Translations under genes and position numbers: made by a program
The notes under the pieces: model-generated
Told to the model about the DNA's origin: nothing
What the model saw: the letters and a program-made list of their open reading frames with translations, nothing else
Databases searched by the model: none
Shown: in pieces, positions 5,500-12,882 of the stretch
How the letters are laid out: every line of letters starts with the position of its first letter
How positions within the stretch are numbered: position 1 is the stretch's first letter
DNA from: a virus
Strand: one strand, 5' to 3'
IMG/VR virus record: IMGVR_UViG_3300030090_000196
Span: 1 to 22,835 of that record
Length of the DNA stretch: 22,835 nucleotides

Positions 5500-6450
5500 A
5501 TGAACACAGTAGCATCTTTATTCTCAAACAGAAGATTGATTGATAACCTTCGTAACTCTGGACATGGCGAGGCAGACTTTCAAGTTTCATCCTCACCAGT
5601 ATTGTATAAAAATGGAGGGCACTTCGGTAATCTAAAAGAACTGGAGGGCAAGAAAGTATATTATCGTGAGGATACTGGAGAGGCTTTGGCGATCCACGGT
5701 GAGCGATACAAGCCAGTATCACATACCCAGATGATTGACACTGCTCGTAATGTATTGGAGCGTAGCGATTTAGATCTCAATGATATTAAGGAAACTATCA
5801 GAGTCGGAGATGGCGGATCAGTTTGTTTTATTAGGCACCAGTTACCCAATCATGAAATAACAACTCCTGATGGTGATACTGCAATACTTGAGATGTTACA
5901 TATTAATTCATTTAATTCAGTGTGGCCCTATCAGGCGACAGTTGGTGCATTACAAAGTGCTTGCACTAACCATCAAGTTTTTCTTGGCTCGACTGCTGGA
6001 ATCTACAAGGCTCGACATACTAATAAGTTAAACGTAGACCACGGCGCAAGCCAGATGAATAAGATTATCGGAATATTGGATACTCAGAATGAACTGTGGG
6101 CAAAGTGGGCTAACTTCACAATTAGTCGGCAGCAAGCATTCCAGTATATTGCAGAGGCAACGGGTTCTAAGTTTGCACTTGGTAAACTAAAAGAAAACGA
6201 GACTACAGGATCAATTATGAGTATGCCAAAAGCATATAGTAATGCATCTCTGATGTATGCTTGGACTCAATACAATGAGCGTTACATGCCAGCAATGGGT
6301 AATAACTACTGGGCTGTCTACAATGCTCTTACTGATTGGTCAAGTCACCACGTCGGTAGTCGCAAGAACAAAATTGATATGCCAGTAGCACAGGTCAAAA
6401 GATCTGATAAAGTTCAACAAGTTATTGCTAATTTCCCAATAGCAGCCTAG
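5500..6450 (+). CDS. DUF932-family protein
   Basis: A 316-residue protein matching the DUF932 pattern common in phages and plasmids: an N-terminal AIHGERYKPVSHTQM segment, a central strand-rich region ending in ACTNHQVF (the family's 'CSNG' region), then a helical C-terminal half with NNYWAVYNALTDWSSH. Function is not established. The frequent co-occurrence of DUF932 genes with phage and conjugative-element accessory genes suggests a role in nucleic acid handling or host interaction, but nothing here proves it. ATG 5500 has an excellent CAGGAG ribosome site. It sits with the GP88-like gene upstream and a conserved 78-aa gene downstream, a grouping that probably forms an early accessory cassette. 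Confidence 0.85.
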   Translation: MNTVASLFSNRRLIDNLRNSGHGEADFQVSSSPVLYKNGGHFGNLKELEGKKVYYREDTGEALAIHGERYKPVSHTQMIDTARNVLERSDLDLNDIKETIRVGDGGSVCFIRHQLPNHEITTPDGDTAILEMLHINSFNSVWPYQATVGALQSACTNHQVFLGSTAGIYKARHTNKLNVDHGASQMNKIIGILDTQNELWAKWANFTISRQQAFQYIAEATGSKFALGKLKENETTGSIMSMPKAYSNASLMYAWTQYNERYMPAMGNNYWAVYNALTDWSSHHVGSRKNKIDMPVAQVKRSDKVQQVIANFPIAA

Positions 6451-6516
6451 CTCTCCTGACACCCTGAGCATGGTGTAAAACTGCTCCTCCCTATACCAGT
6501 ACAGATAAGGAATTGT

Positions 6517-6753
6517 ATGAAAACTAGAATCCATGTTAATCAGCACAATATTAAGGCAAACGCCAAGGGTGCTGAGTTACCAGTGATTACTGTCAAAGAT
6601 TACAAACAAAATAGAAAGTCGAACCATGCTGCTATTGTAGACTCTGATGGTAAGCCCTTAGCTAGTATTTACTATTGTCCCGATAACCCGTTGCCATGTG
6701 GCGCTAAGGTTTGGATTGAAACTGAGTTGGAAGTTGTGACCGTTGGAGACTAA
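6517..6753 (+). CDS. Conserved hypothetical phage protein, 78 aa
   Basis: Seventy-eight residues from ATG 6517 (AAGGA ribosome site). The sequence MKTRIHVNQHNIKANAKG, then ITVKDYKQNR, and finally LPCGAKVWIETELEV is a pattern I recognise from many small hypothetical proteins of phages and prophages; it is predicted to be a small beta-rich fold. It follows the DUF932 gene. The 66-bp gap between them contains GAGCA/TGCTC complementary arms (6467-6487) but no promoter I can support. Function unknown. Confidence 0.8.
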   Translation: MKTRIHVNQHNIKANAKGAELPVITVKDYKQNRKSNHAAIVDSDGKPLASIYYCPDNPLPCGAKVWIETELEVVTVGD

Positions 6754-6756
6754 ATA

Positions 6757-6951
6757 ATGAATACGCTTGTATTATTTTTTGCCTTAGACAATGAAGGAAC
6801 GCTACACTCAATAGGGCATCATAGTAGCTATGATTCCGCTGACCGAACCGCTGAAAAATTAGGGTTAGATGTAGTCTGGTTGGCTAATGGTGATGAGGCA
6901 AAGCAATGGGCCTCCACTATTCTTAACAGCATGGAAGTTGCGACCTTTTAA
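6757..6951 (+). CDS. Hypothetical protein, 64 aa
   Basis: ATG 6757 follows the previous stop by 3 bp, with GGAG 8 bp upstream inside the preceding gene. The 64-residue product has an opening beta strand (NTLVLFFAL), a glycine-rich turn and a helix, ending in EVATF; this suggests a small alpha/beta fold. No family recognised; coding is supported by spacing and ribosome site. Confidence 0.7.
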   Translation: MNTLVLFFALDNEGTLHSIGHHSSYDSADRTAEKLGLDVVWLANGDEAKQWASTILNSMEVATF

Positions 6952-6979
6952 AATTAAAATAGTTACTGGAGTTTAAATA

Positions 6980-7168
6980 ATGATAAGAGTAAATCTCAAA
7001 GGGCCTGATGGAAATGCATTTGCTTTGATGGGCATAGCTCGTAATATATGCAAACAGACTGGTGAAGATCCTGATCCTATTATATCTAATATGATGTCAG
7101 GTGATTATGAACATTTAGTTAAAGTATTTAAAAAAGAATTCCAGTATTTGGTAAAAGTAGAGGATTAG
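6980..7168 (+). CDS. Hypothetical protein, 62 aa
   Basis: ATG 6980 with TGGAG 8 bp upstream. The product begins MIRVNLKGPDGNAFALMGIA and ends in a charged helix. The phrase 'NLKGPDGNAFALMG' is one I have seen in short hypothetical phage proteins. No catalytic motif or membrane segment. Ends 2 bp before the next start codon, so it is part of a small-gene operon running to 8606. Confidence 0.75.
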   Translation: MIRVNLKGPDGNAFALMGIARNICKQTGEDPDPIISNMMSGDYEHLVKVFKKEFQYLVKVED

Positions 7169-7170
7169 TT

Positions 7171-7386
7171 ATGTATTGGATAAGTAGAAAAGATCAAGGG
7201 CTTAGTATAGCGATGGGAAAGAAACGCCTTCGAGACTTTAAGCCAAAAGAAGGATGTGAATACTACGTCCGAACTACTAGAAAGATGCCACTGTTTTGTG
7301 ATTTTGTGCCAGTGTATGTTGGAAAAAACGGAAAGTTGGTAAAAACTAATACTGCATCAACTGGTTGGTTTTCGTCAGAGAGTTAA
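7171..7386 (+). CDS. Hypothetical protein, 71 aa
   Basis: ATG 7171 uses GAGGA located in the end of the preceding gene. The 71-residue product is basic in its first half, with aromatic residues (YWI, YYV, FCDFVPVYV) alternating with charged ones, as in small beta-barrel or SH3-like folds. The C-terminus is Ser/Thr-rich. No family recognised. Confidence 0.7.
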   Translation: MYWISRKDQGLSIAMGKKRLRDFKPKEGCEYYVRTTRKMPLFCDFVPVYVGKNGKLVKTNTASTGWFSSES

Positions 7387-7390
7387 AAAT

Positions 7391-7696
7391 ATGGACAATA
7401 TACGTTTATTTGTGGATCATTTTATAATTTATTCCGAAAGCCGCAAGGCGTTCATTTTAAATTCTGGTACTGCTTTAGCATTTGAAAATAGCTTACGTGA
7501 TCTTGTTAATACTCAAATGAAAGAAATACTAACTGATCGCATGAAGCATTATGAAAATGTACTTCGTCTTGCTGAACCTCACAAGCATGTCAGCCCACAG
7601 TATGAACGCACTAAAGATGCTTACAATACTTTAAAAGATTTGCATAACGATATTGCTTTTTGGGAAGAAAAGTATCTCGAAAGGGAGGAAGCATGA
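7391..7696 (+). CDS. Hypothetical helical protein, 101 aa
   Basis: ATG 7391 with a weak GAGAG site. The 101-residue product starts with a short strand-rich segment (about residues 1-25) and continues as long charged helices (about 45-100), which could form a coiled coil. Its TGA overlaps the ATG of the HTH gene (ATGA at 7693-7696), and the last codons provide that gene's AGGGAGGAAG ribosome site. No family recognised. Confidence 0.7.
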   Translation: MDNIRLFVDHFIIYSESRKAFILNSGTALAFENSLRDLVNTQMKEILTDRMKHYENVLRLAEPHKHVSPQYERTKDAYNTLKDLHNDIAFWEEKYLEREEA

Positions 7697-7917
7697 CTAT
7701 TGAATTCTATAAATGCTTGAAGGGCTGCAATGATACTCTTGATAAAATGTATCCAAAAAGAAACTGGCCCTCTGGTGCTATTAAAACTCCTAAGCCTCAT
7801 GTAGTTGAAATAATTAAACTTTACCGCCGGGGCTTTACTTATGCTGAGATAGCTGCTACCATACAAAGACCTCGAAAGGTAGTTAGTTCTATTATAAGAA
7901 AAGCAGGATGCCAGTGA
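7693..7917 (+). CDS. Small helix-turn-helix protein, 74 aa
   Basis: I choose ATG 7693 because it has a perfect GGAGG site and an ATGA overlap; the frame continues upstream to a TTG without a ribosome site. The C-terminal half (about residues 38-72: VVEIIKLYRRGFTYAEIAAT followed by IQRPRKVVSSIIRKAG) is a clear helix-turn-helix resembling sigma-region-4 or resolvase-type helices that recognise short DNA sites. The N-terminal part carries two cysteines (CLKGC, residues 8-12). It is the only obvious small DNA-binding regulator of the early arm and a candidate ligand for one of the repeat families in this window; that link is inference. Confidence 0.75.
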   Translation: MTIEFYKCLKGCNDTLDKMYPKRNWPSGAIKTPKPHVVEIIKLYRRGFTYAEIAATIQRPRKVVSSIIRKAGCQ

Positions 7918-8108
7918 TGCAAAATTTAATTGATATGTGTAATCACATTCTTTACTATTCCACAATATATTGTGGGCTTGAGGATGTTAGTGATGAAATG
8001 CAGGAAGATGCCCTGCGTTTAATGTTAAAGCATGGCGAGGTCTTTCCTGAATCTTTTATTAGGCTTTATTTAAAAACTCAACTGGAGGAAGCAAATGAGT
8101 GCTACTGA
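7917..8108 (+). CDS. Hypothetical protein, 63 aa
   Basis: Two in-frame ATGs (7908 and 7917). I prefer 7917 because it forms a TGATG overlap with the previous stop and is 9 bp after AGGA, whereas AGG is only 2-3 bp from the first. The product is helical and acidic, with a YYSTIYCG segment. It ends inside the next gene, whose ribosome site GGAGGAAG it encodes. No family recognised. Confidence 0.65.
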   Translation: MQNLIDMCNHILYYSTIYCGLEDVSDEMQEDALRLMLKHGEVFPESFIRLYLKTQLEEANECY

Positions 8109-8319
8109 TACTAGGGCAGAGTTTTGTGGCATGGTAGATGACTGGTGGTGTCAGTTGTTTGCTATGCGCCTTGGCTCTCCATTACCCGCAGAAAAGATTA
8201 AATTTAGATTCATAAGTTTTGTCGAGGAACGCTGCGCTGAAGTAGATTGCTGGCGTATAACTGACGATGATCTATGTAAATTATTTCCAGAGTTTATTGA
8301 TAGGCTAGGCGAATGGTAG
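8095..8319 (+). CDS. Hypothetical protein, 74 aa, Trp/Cys-rich
   Basis: ATG 8095 with GGAGGAAGCAA upstream, overlapping the previous gene by 14 bp. The 74-residue acidic protein contains several tryptophans and four cysteines (C11, C19, C47, C52 region and near 61) spread through helices, without a recognisable metal-binding spacing. No family recognised. Confidence 0.65.
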   Translation: MSATDTRAEFCGMVDDWWCQLFAMRLGSPLPAEKIKFRFISFVEERCAEVDCWRITDDDLCKLFPEFIDRLGEW

Positions 8320-8606
8320 AAGATATTTTAAAATTAAAACAAATGCTGTTGAACCCTAAGCGCAGTGATGAGTTTGATACTTGGTATTATCTTGATGGAT
8401 GGCGTATGTGCAGCGTCAAGGTTGGCAATAAGCGCGGTACTATCACGCCTAAATTTGGAAGGGGTAAAATTACAATAGGGATGAGGCAACTTAAAGATGA
8501 GTTGAATGGTCTTTATTGGTACGCTGCTAGGTGTCATGCTAGTAAAGAAGCGAAACTAGAGGGAAGAAATAAACGAAAAAGACAATGGGAAAATCAATAT
8601 TGTTAA
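8313..8606 (+). CDS. Hypothetical basic protein, 97 aa
   Basis: Overlaps the previous gene by 7 bp. The 97-residue product has an acidic N-terminal helix, a strand-rich middle (WRMCSVKVGN, KRGTITPKFG) and a strongly basic C-terminus (KRKRQWENQ), consistent with nucleic acid binding, though not proven. It is the last gene before the repeat-bearing promoter of the replication genes. No terminator is visible between it and that promoter. Confidence 0.7.
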   Translation: MVEDILKLKQMLLNPKRSDEFDTWYYLDGWRMCSVKVGNKRGTITPKFGRGKITIGMRQLKDELNGLYWYAARCHASKEAKLEGRNKRKRQWENQYC

Positions 8607-8612
8607 AGATAG

Positions 8613-8716
8613 TGTGGATCGCGCACACGCTATCAAAGGATCGCGCACGAAAACTTGTTGACAAATAATGTGGATCGTGTATCCTAGTGTGGATCGTGCC
8701 ACTAATGTGGATCGTG
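8613..8716 (+). repeat. TGTGGATCGTG repeat array upstream of replication genes
   Basis: Exact TGTGGATCGTG at 8669-8679, 8688-8698 and 8706-8716 (19 and 18 bp apart), a near copy TGTGGATCGCG at 8613-8623 and a partial GGATCGCG at 8638-8645. The first copy is part of a GTGTG...CACAC dyad (8612-8628). One copy fills the promoter spacer, another follows the -10, and the last ends 38 bp before the first codon of the replication operon. The core TGTGGAT also matches 7 of 9 positions of the E. coli DnaA box read on this strand (TGTGGATAA). Confidence 0.8.
8658..8685 (+). promoter_or_regulatory. Promoter of the replication operon
   Basis: TTGACA (8658-8663), 16-bp spacer, TATCCT (8680-8685, 4 of 6). 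The spacer contains one complete TGTGGATCGTG and a second lies just past the -10, so a protein bound to the repeats would compete directly with RNA polymerase. The first ten bases (TTGACAAATA) are identical to those of the leftward promoter at 2547. Confidence 0.6.
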
Positions 8717-8753
8717 TTTAATATGAATGGTAAAACTAGATAGGAGAAAATCT

Positions 8754-9176
8754 ATGGTTTTAGAAGGCATTGCTTACTGGGCAAGCATCACATCCCCCAA
8801 TACTACTTATGAGCCTGTTTATACAGTGAACTTAGTAGTCACAGATGGGAAGGCTGATGAGCTTAGGGCGCAAGGACTCAAGGTTGTGGATAAGGAGGAA
8901 GGCCCTACCATAGTCATCAAGCGTAAAGTGAATGGCCCTAACGGGATGGTTCGCAGTGCGCCAAGGCTTATGGATGGTAAAAAGTCACCTCTAGACTGTA
9001 AGGTAGGTAACGGCTCAAAGGTTAAAGTTCAATGCAAACCTTGGGAAGTGAATCGCAGTGGCACCACTTATAGGGGGCTAGACTTCCAAGCTCTACAAGT
9101 GCTTGAGCTAGTTAGCTATAGTGCTGACGGTGACGAGTTCGATATTGAAGATGATGAGGAGATTGATGAGCTATGA
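8754..9176 (+). CDS. Single-stranded DNA-binding protein (T7 gp2.5-type role)
   Basis: Coats ssDNA at the replication fork and recruits the replisome. From ATG 8754 (AGGAG 7 bp upstream) the product has 140 residues; a longer frame from 8727 has no ribosome site. The first two thirds are beta-rich, as for an OB fold (GIAYWASITSPNTTYEPVYT, then strands around KVKVQCKPWEV and YRGLDFQALQVLEL). The protein ends in a strongly acidic tail (DEFDIEDDEEIDEL), the hallmark by which phage and bacterial SSBs contact polymerase and helicase. It is the first gene of the replication operon and overlaps the next by 4 bp. Confidence 0.85.
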   Translation: MVLEGIAYWASITSPNTTYEPVYTVNLVVTDGKADELRAQGLKVVDKEEGPTIVIKRKVNGPNGMVRSAPRLMDGKKSPLDCKVGNGSKVKVQCKPWEVNRSGTTYRGLDFQALQVLELVSYSADGDEFDIEDDEEIDEL

Positions 9177-9445
9177 GTGAATCAACAGAACTAAAAACAT
9201 TATCCTTTAGGGATAAGGACTACGACATACAAGGTCTATCAAAGGATGCAGTTGATGCCATCAACATGCTACTTGAGGTTCAATCTGAGATCGCCGCTTT
9301 GCGTAAGAAGATAACTGTGCTGGCTGCGGCAGAGGCTCAGTTGTCTAATCAACTAGAGGCTATACTACCTGAACCTATTAAACCTATGAATGAAGTCCTT
9401 GAGGATGAAGAAGAGGATGAAGAGTTTGGAGGTTACGCATCTTAG
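9173..9445 (+). CDS. DUF6447-like small acidic protein
   Basis: Ninety residues; ATGA overlap with the SSB gene. Begins with a short strand segment (LSFRDKDYDIQGLSKDAVDA), then a helical coiled-coil-like stretch (SEIAALRKKITVLAAAEAQL), and ends in an acidic tail (EDEEEDEEFGG). The layout resembles DUF6447, a small phage family without known function; recalled from motif only. Coupled translation with SSB suggests a replication accessory role. A terminator follows 5 bp after the stop. Confidence 0.7.
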   Translation: MSESTELKTLSFRDKDYDIQGLSKDAVDAINMLLEVQSEIAALRKKITVLAAAEAQLSNQLEAILPEPIKPMNEVLEDEEEDEEFGGYAS

Positions 9446-9449
9446 TTAT

Positions 9450-9472
9450 AGGGGCTTCGGCCCCTTCTTTTT
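9450..9472 (+). terminator. Terminator between SSB/DUF6447 and primase
   Basis: Stem AGGGGC/GCCCCT with TTCG loop and TTCTTTTT tail, ending just before the ribosome site of the primase gene. As the whole downstream operon lacks another promoter I can see, it probably acts as an attenuator that makes SSB more abundant than the replisome enzymes. Confidence 0.85.
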
Positions 9473-9484
9473 ATGGAGAAAATA

Positions 9485-11122
9485 ATGGCCTTTGTGGAAT
9501 ACCATAAGCCTTGCCCGTTGTGCGGGAGTAGTGATGCCGTCAGTATTAATGAAGATGGTTCAGGATATTGCTTTAGCTGCTATGAAAGAATACCAAACTA
9601 TAACAACCCAGAGGAAAAAGTGGGAGACTTTAAAACTTACAAAAACAATTCTATGAACAATAATGAAGGTTCATTTTCAGCATTAACAGATCGTGGTATC
9701 TCATTAGATACTGCTAAGAAATTTGGAGTTAAATCTACAAAGAACCCTGATGGTTCTATTCAGTCACATATGTACCCTTACTACATTGCTAACGAGATCG
9801 TAGGCACCAAGGTCAGGGAATGTAAAACTAAAGAATTTATATGGCGGGGTTCACCAAAAGGCACACTTCTCTTTGGACAACAGCTATGCCAGACAGGTGG
9901 TAAATTTATCACTATAACTGAGGGCGAGTGTGACGCTATGGCGGCATACGAAATGATGGGTTCAAAGTGGCCTGTAGTGTCCGTAAAAAATGGTGCAGGT
10001 GGAGGCGTTAAAGATATTAAAGAGAACTTAGAGTTTCTTGAGTCTTTTGATAATGTTGTTGTCTGCTTCGATAACGACAAAGCAGGATACGAAGCCGCTC
10101 AGAAAGTAGCAAGATTATTTAAGCCCGGAAAAGGCAAGATAGTAAAATTGCCTGATGAGTTTAAAGATCCTAATGACATGCTTCGTAATAAGCGTAGCTC
10201 TGCATTCATGGCTGCTTGGTGGTCAGCTAAAACTTATACACCAGCGGGTGTTTTAAATATCACCGACATGAAAGAAGAGTTTTATAAGAATGATGAAAAG
10301 GAGGCCATAGACTATCCTTGGGCTGGCCTCAATGACATGCTCTATGGTATGCGTAGAGGAGAGCTTGTAACTCTAGCAGCAGGCACAGGGACTGGTAAGT
10401 CTAGTGTGGTGCGTGAGTTAGAACACTGGCTTCTTAAAACAACTGAGGACAAAATAGGCATACTGGCTCTGGAAGAAAACTGGAAACGCACAGTATACGG
10501 GTTGTTGTCAATCGAAGCGAATAAAAGACTATACATAAAACAAATTAGAGATGAATTAACTCAGGCAGAGCATGATGCTCTTTGGGATTCATTAATTGAT
10601 AGTAACGCTAACCGACTAATAGTCCATTCACATCTGGGGGTTCAGGATGTAGATGAGTTATTTTCTAAACTTAGATACATGATTGTGGGCTTGGACTGTA
10701 AGTGGATAGTCATAGACCATCTAGGCATGATGACATCAGCTATGCTTGAGGGTGATGAGCGTCGGGCTATTGATAATATTATGACTAGGCTTCGCTCTTT
10801 AGTAGAAGAAACTAATGTAGGCATGTTACTTGTATCTCACTTGCGTAGAGTCGATGGTAATAAGGGACATGAAAACGGTGTCGAGGTAGCCATGTCTCAC
10901 TTGCGAGGCTCTAATGGTATAGGACAAATTTCAGATTGTGTGATGGCTCTTGAAAGAAATCAGCAGTCCGATGATCCGATTGAAGCTAATACTAGCCGTA
11001 TTCGTATTTTAAAATCTAGATACACAGGTGAAACAGGCGTAGCAGGACACTTGATGTATGATAGAGATACAGGTAGGCTTACTGAAATATTTGTGGACGA
11101 TAACGAGGAAGTGGAACTTTGA
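9485..11122 (+). CDS. Primase-helicase (T7 gp4-like, SF4 family)
   Basis: Bifunctional enzyme that makes RNA primers and unwinds DNA. Start taken at ATG 9485 (GGAG 6 bp upstream); an in-frame ATG at 9473 lies in the terminator tail. The 545-residue product has an N-terminal zinc knuckle (C10, C13, C29, C32; CPLCG...CFSC), a TOPRIM primase core (EGECDA near 146, FDND at 195-198), and a RecA-like SF4 helicase. The helicase has Walker A GTGTGKS (300-306) and Walker B WIVID (407-411), followed by a conserved LLVSHLRR segment. Length is close to T7 gp4 (566). The gene overlaps the polymerase start by 4 bp. Confidence 0.95.
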   Translation: MAFVEYHKPCPLCGSSDAVSINEDGSGYCFSCYERIPNYNNPEEKVGDFKTYKNNSMNNNEGSFSALTDRGISLDTAKKFGVKSTKNPDGSIQSHMYPYYIANEIVGTKVRECKTKEFIWRGSPKGTLLFGQQLCQTGGKFITITEGECDAMAAYEMMGSKWPVVSVKNGAGGGVKDIKENLEFLESFDNVVVCFDNDKAGYEAAQKVARLFKPGKGKIVKLPDEFKDPNDMLRNKRSSAFMAAWWSAKTYTPAGVLNITDMKEEFYKNDEKEAIDYPWAGLNDMLYGMRRGELVTLAAGTGTGKSSVVRELEHWLLKTTEDKIGILALEENWKRTVYGLLSIEANKRLYIKQIRDELTQAEHDALWDSLIDSNANRLIVHSHLGVQDVDELFSKLRYMIVGLDCKWIVIDHLGMMTSAMLEGDERRAIDNIMTRLRSLVEETNVGMLLVSHLRRVDGNKGHENGVEVAMSHLRGSNGIGQISDCVMALERNQQSDDPIEANTSRIRILKSRYTGETGVAGHLMYDRDTGRLTEIFVDDNEEVEL

Positions 11123-12882
11123 GGCAATTAGTCTTTGATATTGAAACAGACGATCTAGAGGCGACAAAGATCTGGTGTCTGTGTACTTTAGATGTAGACA
11201 CTGGAGAGGAAAGGACATTCACATATGAAAACCTTCGTAAAGGTATAGAGTATCTTGAAAGCGCAGATAAATTAATAGGCCACAACATTATTGGATTTGA
11301 TGTGCCTGTTCTTGAGAGCTTAACAGTAGCCAAGTTAAGTGACAAAAAGCTAGTAGACACTCTTGTTCTTTCTAGGTTGTTCAACCCTGTGCGTGAAGCT
11401 GGACATGGATTAGAGTCTTGGGGCTACACTCTAGGTTATCCTAAAATTGAGTTCGATCAGTATGATAAATTCTCACAAGAGATGTTGGACTACTGCGTTC
11501 AAGATGTAAGATTAAACTATAGAGTATATCAAGAGCTAAAGAAACTTAGTAAAGGCTTCAGTAAAGAGGCTGTTGATATAGAGATGGAAACATATAAAAT
11601 AATAACAGCACAAAGACGAATGGGTTTTTTCCTAGATGTCCCGTCTTGTAAAAGACTGTTATCAGAACTACATAATAAAATGGACGAGGTTGTAGAGAAG
11701 GTAGGAGAAAGATTTGTAGCAAAAAAAGAAACTACTTATCTTTATCCAAAGTTTTCTGCTACGGGCGCTTTAAGTAAAACAGCAGTTGATAACTACGGGA
11801 AAGGCACTAGGCTCTCACAACTTGAGTGGTTAGATATGCAAGAGGCGGTCAAACAGGGTGGTAAAAAAGTAAAGATACCTAGAGTAATTATAACTGATTT
11901 TAATTTAGGATCTCGTAAGCAGATCGGACAATATCTAATGGACTTTGGCTGGAAACCAAAAGTATTCACACCTACTGGTCAACCACAGGTAGATGAAAAA
12001 ATATTGTCCAAAGTAGACATACCAGAAGCATCTCTTATCTGTGACTATTTGATGTACCAAAAAAGAATAGCCCAAATAGACTCTTGGCTGAAAGCAGAAA
12101 AGGATTATAGGGTTCATGGATTTGTTAACAGTAATGGTACTATAACAGGACGTATGACTCACAATAGCCCTAATCTAGCTCAAGTACCAAGCTCAAGCTC
12201 TCCGTATGGTAAAGAGTGTAGATCTTGCTGGTGCGTTGATGAGGGGAATAAATTAGTTGGTATTGATGCCAGTGGCCTTGAACTAAGGATGTTGGCCCAC
12301 TATCTAAATGATAAGGACTATACAAATGAAATTATTAACGGAGATGTCCACTCAGCTAACCAAAGATCTGCGGGACTTGAATCAAGAACTCAGGCTAAGA
12401 CTTTCATCTATGCCCTCTTATACGGAGCAGGAAATGAAAAACTTGGAAGTGTGGCTGGGGGAGGTAAGCAACTTGGTGCAAAACTTAGAAAATCTTTCTT
12501 CGATAATTTACCATCATTCAAGACTCTTACAACAAGAGTTGAATCAGCGGCAGGCAAAGGCTTCCTGAAGGGTCTTGATGGTAGAAAGGTATTTGTTCGC
12601 TCTAAACATGCGGCCTTGAATAGTCTGTTGCAGAGTGCTGGTGCAATAGTTATGAAAAAGGCTTTAATTATACTTAACGAAAGTATAAAATCTCAGAGGC
12701 TGGCTGCTCATTTTGTTGCTAATGTACACGATGAGTGGCAGTTAGAAGTCAGGGAAGATCAGGCTGATGTAGTCGGTAGGCTTGGTGTTGAGGCTATAAT
12801 CAAAGCAGGGCAAGAGCTAAATCTTAATTGCCCTTTAGATGGAGAATACAATGTCGGAAACAACTGGTCAGAAACCCACTAA
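11119..12882 (+). CDS. polA: Family A DNA polymerase with 3'-5' exonuclease
   Basis: Replicative polymerase of T7 gp5 type, 587 residues (T7: 704). Exonuclease motifs: D7/E9 (FDIETDD), D61 (NIIGFD), Y125 and D129 (DYCVQD). Polymerase motif A carries D383 (IDASGLELR), motif B is R423-K427-Y431 (RTQAKTFIYALLYG), and motif C is H537-D538-E539 (NVHDEW). The residue equivalent to E. coli Pol I F762 is Tyr431, as in T7. Translation begins at TTG 11119, overlapping the primase stop (TTGA) behind GAGGAAG; no ATG exists nearby and the exonuclease motif starts at residue 5, so TTG is the real start. Confidence 0.95.
   Translation: MRQLVFDIETDDLEATKIWCLCTLDVDTGEERTFTYENLRKGIEYLESADKLIGHNIIGFDVPVLESLTVAKLSDKKLVDTLVLSRLFNPVREAGHGLESWGYTLGYPKIEFDQYDKFSQEMLDYCVQDVRLNYRVYQELKKLSKGFSKEAVDIEMETYKIITAQRRMGFFLDVPSCKRLLSELHNKMDEVVEKVGERFVAKKETTYLYPKFSATGALSKTAVDNYGKGTRLSQLEWLDMQEAVKQGGKKVKIPRVIITDFNLGSRKQIGQYLMDFGWKPKVFTPTGQPQVDEKILSKVDIPEASLICDYLMYQKRIAQIDSWLKAEKDYRVHGFVNSNGTITGRMTHNSPNLAQVPSSSSPYGKECRSCWCVDEGNKLVGIDASGLELRMLAHYLNDKDYTNEIINGDVHSANQRSAGLESRTQAKTFIYALLYGAGNEKLGSVAGGGKQLGAKLRKSFFDNLPSFKTLTTRVESAAGKGFLKGLDGRKVFVRSKHAALNSLLQSAGAIVMKKALIILNESIKSQRLAAHFVANVHDEWQLEVREDQADVVGRLGVEAIIKAGQELNLNCPLDGEYNVGNNWSETH

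Noticed and set aside
8723-8743. Six-codon frame (ATG AAT GGT ... TAG) before the SSB gene
   Set aside because: No ribosome site; start codons here are more likely chance because the SSB start at 8754 has a good AGGAG.
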